Shown: positions 1 through 5,242 of the stretch, piece after piece
How the letters are laid out: each line of letters begins with the position of its first letter
Position numbering within the stretch: the first letter of the stretch is position 1
Origin: JBHEKP01 sp041859375
Lineage (GTDB): Bacteria; Hydrogenedentota; Hydrogenedentia; Hydrogenedentales; CAITNO01
Direction: 5' to 3'
Assembly: GCA_041859375.1 (NCBI GenBank)
Contig: JBHEKP010000251.1
Span: 1 to 11,023, forward strand
Length of the DNA: 11,023 bases
Program-made: the position numbers and the translations under genes
The notes under the pieces: generated by a model
Told to the model about the DNA's origin: nothing
Seen by the model: only the letters and a program-made list of their open reading frames with translations
Databases searched by the model: none

Positions 1-165
1 TTCGGCTGGGGCGACATGTCGGGGCACGAGGTGCACGTGTACGACGACACGGGGCGCGAGGTGCCGGACTTCAACGCGCCGCGCGTGGTGGGGGACAACG
101 CCGCCTGGACCGAGCTGCGCATCGCCGAGGACTGGTCCGCCGCGATTGTGCGGGGGACGCCCTAG
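1..165 (+). CDS. C-terminal fragment of an unidentified protein
   Basis: An open frame runs from the left edge to a TAG at 163-165 and gives 54 residues ending in IVRGTP. It is acidic with several aromatic residues (FGWGDM near the edge, and two Trp in the second half). Codon use is GC-rich at third positions like the other genes here, which supports real coding. There is no membrane segment and no motif I recognise. The start lies outside the window, so the size and function are unknown. The gene converges on the minus-strand gene ending at 211, with only 45 bases between the two stops. Confidence 0.6.
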   Translation, partial: FGWGDMSGHEVHVYDDTGREVPDFNAPRVVGDNAAWTELRIAEDWSAAIVRGTP

Positions 166-210
166 CGCGGTTGCGCCGGAGCGGGCGGAGAACCGTGCAT
201 GGCGGACATG

Positions 211-1305
211 TCAGCGTCTGCGGCAGGCGCAGGCTGACGGCATGCCGTCAACCAGGGTGCCTTCCGGAAAGGACAGCTCGATGTCCCCGTCCCGCAGCGG
301 GGGATTTATCCTGAGCGCCGCGCGGTCAACCGCAATTTCATAACGCCTTTGCGGGATGGTGGAAACGCAAAGGGCCAGGGCGCGGATTTCACGCGCGCTT
401 CTGCCCTCCGCGCGCCATTTTTCGCGGGCGGCGTTTAATGCCGCACAGTCAATGTAATTCAGCGACACGCGGACATGAAGGGGGATTTGGGCGCCGGTGG
501 CCGCGTCCTCCCCGATGTCTTCAAACACGACACTGAAGATCACCTCCCTGGCATCCTCCCATGCGCCCAGGCCGGGAACCGCCGCCCATGCCTCCTCGGT
601 GAAATCCCATAGGCGGTTCACGTTGTCAATGCGCCGGACAAAGCCCTGTTCATCCACATAAATGTCCAGGCAGGCCTTGGCACGGTTGTCCACTTCCGGG
701 GGGACGGGGATTTCATGGGTCAACACAACACACTTGTCCCCGTCCCAGATTTTTGTCTTTCCCGGAGTCCGCAGGAATTCGTCCAGCGGAAGCCCCAGCG
801 ACAGTACCACCCCACTTTTGATGTACAACACGCTCCAAGTGACGCTGCCCACTTTTTCCCAAAGCTGCCGCGGCGTGGGGGCATGCATGGCTTGATTTAC
901 GACAAGCGAATCATCACCCAGCACCCCCCTTTTGTGCATTTTGCCAAGCGTGTGCCCTGGTTCCCCAATCGCCATCAGTTGCCGCCATTGGCCGCCCACG
1001 CAAGAAACTGAGCCAATTACAAAGGCCTGGTTGGAAGGAAACCTTTTGTTCCTTATGACAAACCAGACGCACGAAAGCGCTTTTTTCCACGCAGGCAGCG
1101 CCGGATCCACAAGCGCTTCCGTGACGAACTCGCTGGTTACAAAAAAATCCTCCCCCCTTGATCGGTATGTGGTTTTCAGGGAGTTTGTTGTTGTGCTTCC
1201 GTCATCATGGTGCACGGTTTCATTGGCTGTGTACCCCATTTCGAGGGACTCAAAGTGGAGCCGTTTCAGAATGAGATCAATGAGCGTCTTTTCGTCCATT
1301 GTCAT
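211..1305 (-). CDS. Hypothetical protein, 364 residues, unrecognised family
   Basis: I do not recognise this protein. The frame stays open further upstream, but those extra 54 residues are Pro/Ser-rich and antisense-looking inside the creatininase gene. The likely start is the ATG at 1305, 13 bases after the creatininase TGA, with GAGG at 1317-1320 as a rather distant ribosome site; a second ATG at 1299 is the alternative. The protein has no signal peptide or membrane helix. It carries alternating hydrophobic strands, a short charged helix around residues 300-320 (AAREKWRAEGRSAREIRAL), and a phrase DIELSFPEGTLVDG near the C-terminus. From memory, similar C-terminal phrases occur in planctomycete-type hypothetical proteins with a LolA-like fold, but I cannot confirm this. 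It is probably co-transcribed with the creatininase gene. Its bases look less GC-rich than those of its neighbours, especially around 900-1250. Confidence 0.75.
   Translation of the reverse strand: MTMDEKTLIDLILKRLHFESLEMGYTANETVHHDDGSTTTNSLKTTYRSRGEDFFVTSEFVTEALVDPALPAWKKALSCVWFVIRNKRFPSNQAFVIGSVSCVGGQWRQLMAIGEPGHTLGKMHKRGVLGDDSLVVNQAMHAPTPRQLWEKVGSVTWSVLYIKSGVVLSLGLPLDEFLRTPGKTKIWDGDKCVVLTHEIPVPPEVDNRAKACLDIYVDEQGFVRRIDNVNRLWDFTEEAWAAVPGLGAWEDAREVIFSVVFEDIGEDAATGAQIPLHVRVSLNYIDCAALNAAREKWRAEGRSAREIRALALCVSTIPQRRYEIAVDRAALRINPPLRDGDIELSFPEGTLVDGMPSACACRRR
235..250. repeat. 16-bp perfect palindrome
   Basis: TGACGGCATGCCGTCA reads the same on both strands. It lies within the last codons of the unrecognised minus-strand gene (Val-Asp-Gly-Met-Pro-Ser). 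It sits directly beside an imperfect hairpin at 211-237 (arms TCAGC+CTGC and GCAG+GCTGA, 7-base loop), so the end of this gene is full of dyad symmetry. It may help terminate convergent transcription, but there is no T-run on either side. Confidence 0.5.
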
Positions 1306-1318
1306 GACACGCCGCGCC

Positions 1319-2266
1319 TCACAGTTTTCCGCAGAGGGCGATGATTTCGTCGAAGCGGCGGGAGGTGAGCAGTCCGGGGTAGGGGTTGAGGACGCCCCCG
1401 CCGATGTTCCGCCAGGCGGTCCAGATGGAGGCGGGGGGCGCGGCGAGTTCGAGTTGGCGGGAGACAAGCGCCTTTTCGGCGCGGAGGAACCCGGCGCGGG
1501 TGTCCGCGTCCCATGCGGGCATGTCCTTTGCCAGCAGGGCGAGGCGGCTGATGATGGCGTCGCAGAAGCGTTTGCCGTCGGCGGCGTTGGCGAATTTTTT
1601 CGGGTCGCGCCCGCCGACGCCCTGGTGGGGCTCCTCTCCGAGCCTGTCCAGGGCCACGGTGTCCGGGAAAAGGTGCATCATGATGGAGGTTTCGAAGAAG
1701 GCGGCATGATCGCCGTGGTAGCCCTCGTCGAGGGCGAGGAAGTATTCGGGCGTGCCTAGGACGGGGATGCCGAGCCGTTCGGACATGTCCACGGCGGCCT
1801 TGCGCACGGCAATCTGCTGTCCCGCGCCGTAGTGGCCGGTGAGCATGACGACGGCCTTGAAGCCCTGGCGGGCGGCCTCGGAGCAGAGCGCCTCCAGCCA
1901 GGGGCGGAGCAGGCCGGAGCTGCGGGAGTCCTCGGGTTCTAGCACGAAGGTGTGGGGCTCGTCGAGGCCGCCCACGCCGCCGTAGACCGCCGGGTGGACC
2001 AGCCCGCCGGACTGGCGCGCGGCGCGGACGCAGAGTTCGTGCGCTTTTAGGGCGTCCACGCCGGTGACGTTGTGGACGCCGTGCCATTCCACGGTGCCGA
2101 GGGGGATGAAGAGGGTGGGGCATTTGGCCATGGCGGCCTCCACCTCGCGGGGTTTCAGGTGTTCGATGCGCACTTCCATGGGATCCCCTTTCGTTTCCGC
2201 CGGGGCTGACCAGGCCAGCAATGCGATGAATGCCGCCAATGGAACGGCCAGATGTCTGATAGTCAT
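1319..2266 (-). CDS. Creatininase-family amidohydrolase, secreted
   Basis: This is a 315-residue member of the creatininase / Fapy-deformylase metal-hydrolase family, which opens cyclic amides or formamides with two divalent metals. The ATG at 2266 is chosen because GGGAG lies 7 bases upstream and because it begins a clear signal peptide (residues 1 to about 23, hydrophobic core LAVPLAAFIALLAW, then SAPA). The family signature is E60-W-H62-G-V-H65 with D71, matching the usual ExHGxH...D metal site. Further on are GH145Y and the block H187-AAFFE192-TS followed by an MMHLFPDTV-like helix, close to the classical creatininase version. The third metal-site segment reads GHYGAG. It therefore lacks the Glu-Asn of true creatininase (GHYEN) and the GGN of most relatives, so the substrate is unlikely to be creatinine. 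The signal peptide points to periplasmic action. It leads a probable two-gene unit with the downstream hypothetical gene. Confidence 0.92.
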   Translation of the reverse strand: MTIRHLAVPLAAFIALLAWSAPAETKGDPMEVRIEHLKPREVEAAMAKCPTLFIPLGTVEWHGVHNVTGVDALKAHELCVRAARQSGGLVHPAVYGGVGGLDEPHTFVLEPEDSRSSGLLRPWLEALCSEAARQGFKAVVMLTGHYGAGQQIAVRKAAVDMSERLGIPVLGTPEYFLALDEGYHGDHAAFFETSIMMHLFPDTVALDRLGEEPHQGVGGRDPKKFANAADGKRFCDAIISRLALLAKDMPAWDADTRAGFLRAEKALVSRQLELAAPPASIWTAWRNIGGGVLNPYPGLLTSRRFDEIIALCGKL

Positions 2267-2312
2267 GGCGTGTCTCCCGTGCCCGGTGAAGCGGGGCTGG
2301 TTGTCCGGCAAA

Positions 2313-2343
2313 AGTGTAGCGGTTTTGCGGGTGCGAATGTCTC
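2313..2343 (-). promoter_or_regulatory. Possible sigma-70 promoter of the creatininase gene
   Basis: On the minus strand TACACT (2318 to 2313) is a 4/6 match to the -10 box, and GAGACA (2343 to 2338) is a weak -35 box. The spacer of 19 bases is long, so this is only a candidate. It would give a leader of about 40 bases before the ATG at 2266. The -35 region overlaps one arm of the inverted repeat at 2339-2373. Confidence 0.3.
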
Positions 2344-2373
2344 ATTCTGAAGCGGGGCGTTTCAGGATGGGAC
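2339..2373. promoter_or_regulatory. Inverted repeat, candidate activator/operator site
   Basis: GTCTCATTCTGAA (2339-2351) and TTCAGGATGGGAC (2361-2373) are inverted copies of one another at 11 of 13 positions, separated by 9 bases. The half-site centres are 22 bases apart, about two turns of the helix. The centre is roughly 155 bases upstream of the start predicted from the sigma-54 promoter at 2484, which is a normal distance for an enhancer-binding activator. Both mismatches become G-U pairs in a plus-strand RNA, so an RNA hairpin is an alternative reading. It also overlaps the possible -35 of the creatininase gene. Confidence 0.5.
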
Positions 2374-2483
2374 AGGGAAAACACAGGAGACGGGGACTGC
2401 CCGGAGAAATGAAAACCGGGGCGAATTTTACAAGTCTTTTTCCGGCAATTGGTTAAGAGACGGCGTGGATTTCGGCGCGGCGA

Positions 2484-2499
2484 TGGCACGGGGGTTGCA
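2484..2499 (+). promoter_or_regulatory. Sigma-54 (RpoN) promoter of the Hsp20 operon
   Basis: TGGCACG-GGGG-TTGCA matches the full -24/-12 consensus (TGGCACG-N4-TTGCA). The invariant GG is at 2485-2486 and the invariant GC at 2497-2498, with the required 10 bases between. Transcription should start near 2510, leaving about 92 bases before the first Hsp20 ATG. Sigma-54 promoters need an ATP-driven enhancer-binding protein, so these Hsp20 genes would be activated by a dedicated signal. I see no competing sigma-32 or CIRCE element nearby. Confidence 0.8.
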
Positions 2500-2520
2500 A
2501 AGATATTGGCATGAGACACG

Positions 2521-2577
2521 GCGGCTCCGGGAGCCGCGGGAAAAATTGAAAAAGCATCCGCCGCCGGAGGGCGGCGG
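2521..2577 (+). other. Two GC-rich hairpins in the Hsp20 leader
   Basis: The predicted untranslated leader contains two perfect stems. The first is GCGGCTC / GAGCCGC (2521-2527 with 2531-2537, 3-base loop). The second is CCGCCGCC / GGCGGCGG (2558-2565 with 2570-2577, loop GGAG). An A-rich stretch separates them, and the ribosome site AGGAGG (2587-2592) follows 10 bases later. They may protect the messenger or modulate translation. They do not look like a ROSE or fourU thermometer. Confidence 0.45.
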
Positions 2578-2601
2578 CGAAAGAAAAGGAGGACAACGAC
2601 C

Positions 2602-3066
2602 ATGGCAACCTTTTATTGGGAACCCTTCCAGGGCCTTGACGCGGTGCGCCGCGAGATGGAGCGCGTTTTTGACCAGTTCGATCCGCAGCGGAAGCTGTGG
2701 AACCGGGTTCCGTTCCTTCCCGGGGCGGCTGGGCGCATCAGCCCGCTGATCAACCTGTCGGAGGACAAGGACAGCATCCGCGTGGAGATGCTCGCCCCCG
2801 GACTGGACCCCGGCAGCATTGACGTGTCGGTGCTGCGCGACCAGTTGCGCGTGTCCGGCGTGAAGAGCCCGCTGACGAAGGAGATCAAGCCCGAGGCCTT
2901 CCACCGCAGCGAGCGCGGCTCCGGCAGCTTCACCCGCGTGATTGCGCTGCCGGCCGAAGTGGACGGCGACAAGGTGAAGGCGGAGTACAAGAACGGCCTG
3001 CTGCTGCTGACGCTTCCGAAGCACGAGCAGGCGAAGCCCCGGCAGATCACGGTGAGCGTGGACTGA
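2602..3066 (+). CDS. Small heat-shock protein, Hsp20/alpha-crystallin family (copy 1)
   Basis: This 154-residue ATP-independent holdase chaperone binds unfolding proteins and keeps them refoldable. An ideal AGGAGG lies 9 bases before the ATG. The N-terminal arm (MATFYWEPFQGLDAVRREME) is the usual amphipathic Hsp20 start. The alpha-crystallin domain covers about residues 48-140 and ends with the hallmark A127-EYKNG-LL, followed by LTLPK. The C-terminal tail carries the I-x-V anchor (I149-T-V151) that docks into neighbouring subunits of the oligomer. The length is typical. It is first in a two-gene unit, 62 bases ahead of a second Hsp20 gene, behind the sigma-54 promoter. The family call is firm; which paralogue it is cannot be told. 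Confidence 0.96.
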   Translation: MATFYWEPFQGLDAVRREMERVFDQFDPQRKLWNRVPFLPGAAGRISPLINLSEDKDSIRVEMLAPGLDPGSIDVSVLRDQLRVSGVKSPLTKEIKPEAFHRSERGSGSFTRVIALPAEVDGDKVKAEYKNGLLLLTLPKHEQAKPRQITVSVD

Positions 3067-3115
3067 CGGGCGGAACGGCAATGAACCAGGAAAACAGCAA
3101 CAACCCATCCAGAAT

Positions 3116-3121
3116 GGAGGA
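3116..3121 (+). promoter_or_regulatory. Ribosome binding site deciding the second Hsp20 start
   Basis: GGAGGA lies 7 bases before the ATG at 3129. The in-frame ATG at 3081 has only a weak GGA before it, and the one at 3114 has nothing. The strong site makes 3129 the preferred start, removing 16 polar residues from the longest frame. Confidence 0.65.
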
Positions 3122-3128
3122 TGCGAAA

Positions 3129-3515
3129 ATGAAAGAGAACACAATTCCGGCGAACACCGAGCAGAAGGCCCCCGACACCCGGGAGGATTCGCGGACGATC
3201 ACCCCGCCGGTGGACATCTTTGAGACGGGCGACGCCCTGGTGGTTGTGGCGGACCTGCCCGGCGTGGAGAAGGAGGGCATCGAGGTGGGGGTGGACAAGA
3301 ACGTGCTCACCCTCAAGGCGACGCCCCGGCACCAGTTGACCGAGGGGCTGTCCTCGCAGGAGTTCCGGCTGCTGCCCTACTTCCGCCAGTTCCAGCTGAG
3401 CGACGAGGTGGATCAGGAAAAGATCCGCGCGGAGATGAAGTACGGCGTGCTGACCATCCATCTGCCGAAGGTGGCGGCAAAGCAGCCCAGGAAGATCGAG
3501 GTGGCCGTTTCGTAG
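3129..3515 (+). CDS. Small heat-shock protein, Hsp20/alpha-crystallin family (copy 2)
   Basis: This is a second holdase chaperone of 128 residues, or 144 if the upstream ATG at 3081 is used. A polar disordered N-terminus (about residues 1-25) replaces the amphipathic arm of copy 1. The alpha-crystallin domain runs about 26-114, opening with PPVDIFETGDALVVVADLPG and closing with the hallmark A101-EMKYG-VL. The I123-E-V125 anchor is next to the C-terminus. It is clearly diverged from copy 1, so the pair resembles the IbpA/IbpB-type arrangement in which two unlike subunits co-assemble; that role is inferred from family knowledge. It is co-transcribed with copy 1 and followed by a strong terminator. 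Confidence 0.94.
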   Translation: MKENTIPANTEQKAPDTREDSRTITPPVDIFETGDALVVVADLPGVEKEGIEVGVDKNVLTLKATPRHQLTEGLSSQEFRLLPYFRQFQLSDEVDQEKIRAEMKYGVLTIHLPKVAAKQPRKIEVAVS

Positions 3516-3538
3516 CGGTGCCGGTTCCCATAGACTGC

Positions 3539-3579
3539 CGGGGCGGGCGCATGGCGCGTCCGCCCCGCCGTTATTTTTT
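3539..3579 (+). terminator. Rho-independent terminator of the Hsp20 operon
   Basis: A 12-bp stem (3539-3550 with 3556-3567, one G-T wobble, loop ATGGC) is followed by CC, G and the T-rich tract TTATTTTTT (3571-3579). It starts 24 bases after the copy 2 stop. The T-tract contains the TAA of the converging minus-strand gene, so the two transcription units meet exactly here. In the minus direction the hairpin lacks a T-run. Confidence 0.85.
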
Positions 3580-4881
3580 GGGGGCGGCGCGGCGCACCGG
3601 ACGGGAATAGGCCAGCCGCCAGCCCAGGAATCCGAGAACAACAAGGGCCGCGACCAATCCCGCCGCCAGCAGCAACCCCTTGGCGGAAGGTGCGGCGGAC
3701 TTGGCGGGGTCGTGGCGCTCCGTGCCGGTGGCGGGGGCGTTCCCGCCGGATTCGGGGGTGGTTTTGTCCGCTGGGGACGTAACCGGCATGGCCGGGTCGG
3801 GGGCGCTGGAAAGGGTGTCTACGCCAGAAGTGGTTGAACCAACAGAGCTTTCGGCGGCGTTGGCTGTTGCCCCAGGCGGAGTCATCGGTTTCCCTGCTTT
3901 GCCCGGCGCTGAAGGGGTGAGGTCGGGGCGGTGGCCGGACAGGTCGGGCATGTCCGGGCGATCAAAGGGCGTTTTTGCCGTGTTTGCGGCGGAAACCGCC
4001 GTTTCGGCGGGTTTTTCGGTGCCCGCCGTGGATGCGATGGCGTTGGATTGGGGACGGTTTGAGCCTGTGGCACCACCGGGGGGGGCGATTGAGGTTCCCG
4101 TGGAGGGGGAGACGGTCTTTTTTGGGGTCACTATCACAGTGCGCGTGACGGTCATGGTCTGGTTGCCGTCAACACTGTCAGCGGCGTAGGTGACGGTGTA
4201 GGTGCCGGGGGTGGCGGTGTCCACCGTCCCGGTGACGCGCACCTTGGCGCTCACATCGTTGTTGGCCCCGTCCAGGGCGGTGTAGCCCGGTTCCACCCAG
4301 GGCTGGCCCTCTTCAATGCGCATGGGGTTGCCGCCGGACAGGGTGATTTGCGGCGGTTTCGGCGCGGGACCGCGCAGTTCGGTGACCACGGGCGGGGCGT
4401 AATTGGCGCCGCCCATGAGCCGGTATTCCAGCGCGCCGTGTATATATTGTGCGCCGCCCGCGTCCTCCGGGGGCAGCAGCGTGTAGGAAAAACTGTATGG
4501 AAAGCGGTCGGGCGGGGTGACCCAGGCGAATTCGAGGCGGCCCTGGGTGCCGGGGCCGGGTGCGATGTCGGGAGGCGCGCCGCTTAGTCCGCCCACCGAT
4601 TCCATGGACCAGCCGGAGGGGATGGTCTCGCGCAGGCCCATGGCGAGCAGTTGGCCGGAACCCGCAGCCTGGACAACCACAACCACCTCCAGCGTCTGGC
4701 CGGGATCAAAGGAGGGGGGATGCTCCCGGGACATGGACAAGCCGAGGGGGTTGACCCCCCCCGTGGCATCCTGGGCTTGGGCGGAATGGGTCAAAAAAAG
4801 CAGTGCCACCCCGAAAAGCAGGACCAGAAGGCCCGTTTTTCGGAAAACAGAAGGGGTTCGACTGTTTGCTGAAGGGCGCAT
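3571..4881 (-). CDS. Membrane-anchored surface protein with a DUF5011 Ig-like domain
   Basis: This is a 436-residue envelope protein. A signal peptide covers residues 1-36 (basic start, hydrophobic GLLVLLFGVALLFL, then AQA). Residues about 38-172 form a beta-rich module (FDPGQTLEVVVVV..., IPSGWSMESV...) of a kind I associate with planctomycete and verrucomicrobial cell-surface proteins, though I cannot name it. Residues about 177-252 match the DUF5011 bacterial surface Ig-like domain (EGQPWVEPGYTA..., GTYTVTYAADSVDGN). A long Ser/Thr/Ala/Pro/Gly-rich linker (about 253-400) leads to one transmembrane helix (402-423) and a basic tail (RPVRRAAPKK). It should therefore be held in the membrane with the Ig part displayed on a stalk. 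The ATG at 4881 has AAAGGA just upstream. It is divergent from the large repeat protein, which also carries DUF5011, so the two may work at the same surface. The precise role is unknown. Confidence 0.88.
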   Translation of the reverse strand: MRPSANSRTPSVFRKTGLLVLLFGVALLFLTHSAQAQDATGGVNPLGLSMSREHPPSFDPGQTLEVVVVVQAAGSGQLLAMGLRETIPSGWSMESVGGLSGAPPDIAPGPGTQGRLEFAWVTPPDRFPYSFSYTLLPPEDAGGAQYIHGALEYRLMGGANYAPPVVTELRGPAPKPPQITLSGGNPMRIEEGQPWVEPGYTALDGANNDVSAKVRVTGTVDTATPGTYTVTYAADSVDGNQTMTVTRTVIVTPKKTVSPSTGTSIAPPGGATGSNRPQSNAIASTAGTEKPAETAVSAANTAKTPFDRPDMPDLSGHRPDLTPSAPGKAGKPMTPPGATANAAESSVGSTTSGVDTLSSAPDPAMPVTSPADKTTPESGGNAPATGTERHDPAKSAAPSAKGLLLAAGLVAALVVLGFLGWRLAYSRPVRRAAPKK

Positions 4882-4907
4882 AACATCCTTTCCATGGGCG
4901 TTTTCCC

Positions 4908-4913
4908 AGTATA
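4908..4913 (-). promoter_or_regulatory. Possible -10 box of the DUF5011 anchor protein
   Basis: TATACT on the minus strand (5/6 to TATAAT) lies about 27 bases before the ATG at 4881. No convincing -35 hexamer sits 16-18 bases upstream of it, so this is a partial promoter call. Confidence 0.35.
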
Positions 4914-5008
4914 ACGCATAAACCGGCGTCCTTGTATACTCCCATTTTTTTGATGCCTGGGCGATTTTTCCGGGGGGGTAATCGGTGGAACCAAAGCGTA
5001 AAAAAGGC

Positions 5009-5037
5009 TTGACAGGGGGGGGAGTTGGTGCTATTGT
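5009..5037 (+). promoter_or_regulatory. Sigma-70 promoter of the large repeat protein
   Basis: A perfect -35 TTGACA (5009-5014) is followed after exactly 17 bases by TATTGT (5032-5037, 4/6 to the -10 consensus) and an AT-rich start region. Transcription should begin near 5044. The spacer contains a run of eight G. Confidence 0.75.
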
Positions 5038-5043
5038 ATAAAA

Positions 5044-5242
5044 AGAGTGCAGGCAATGGTACGTTGTGATGATTCCGTGTGTTCACCCAAAACACAGGAT
5101 TTTTTCATCACATAAGTGTTTAAAGGTACGCTATGACCGTCGTGAACGCCATAGGAATTGGTTGTGTCCCCAGGCAACATGCCTTCGCTATAGATACCCC
5201 TTCCTGTTTTCCCCGGTTTCAACCAGTACAAGGTGACAAGCA
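5044..5242 (+). other. Long untranslated leader of the large repeat protein
   Basis: Roughly 200 bases lie between the predicted start and the ATG, unusually long here and less GC-rich than the genes. Hairpins I can see are CTATG / CATAG (5131-5135 with 5150-5154) and AGGCA / TGCCT (5172-5176 with 5180-5184). GGTA (5125-5128) could pair with TACC (5195-5198) to enclose both as a small multi-branch structure. The ribosome site is AAGGTGA (5230-5236), 6 bases from the ATG. I do not recognise a known riboswitch core, and no convincing small gene is present. Confidence 0.4.

Noticed and set aside
932..1759. A 275-residue plus-strand frame across the hypothetical/creatininase junction
   Set aside because: It crosses two supported minus-strand genes, has no ribosome site and contains a Gly/Val-rich stretch typical of antisense frames.
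1302..2603. A 433-residue minus-strand frame overlapping the creatininase gene
   Set aside because: It is Arg/Pro-rich low-complexity translation in another frame of a gene with a complete family signature.
2613..3644. A 343-residue minus-strand frame opposite both Hsp20 genes
   Set aside because: Both Hsp20 genes are certain, and this frame has no family features and an unnatural composition.
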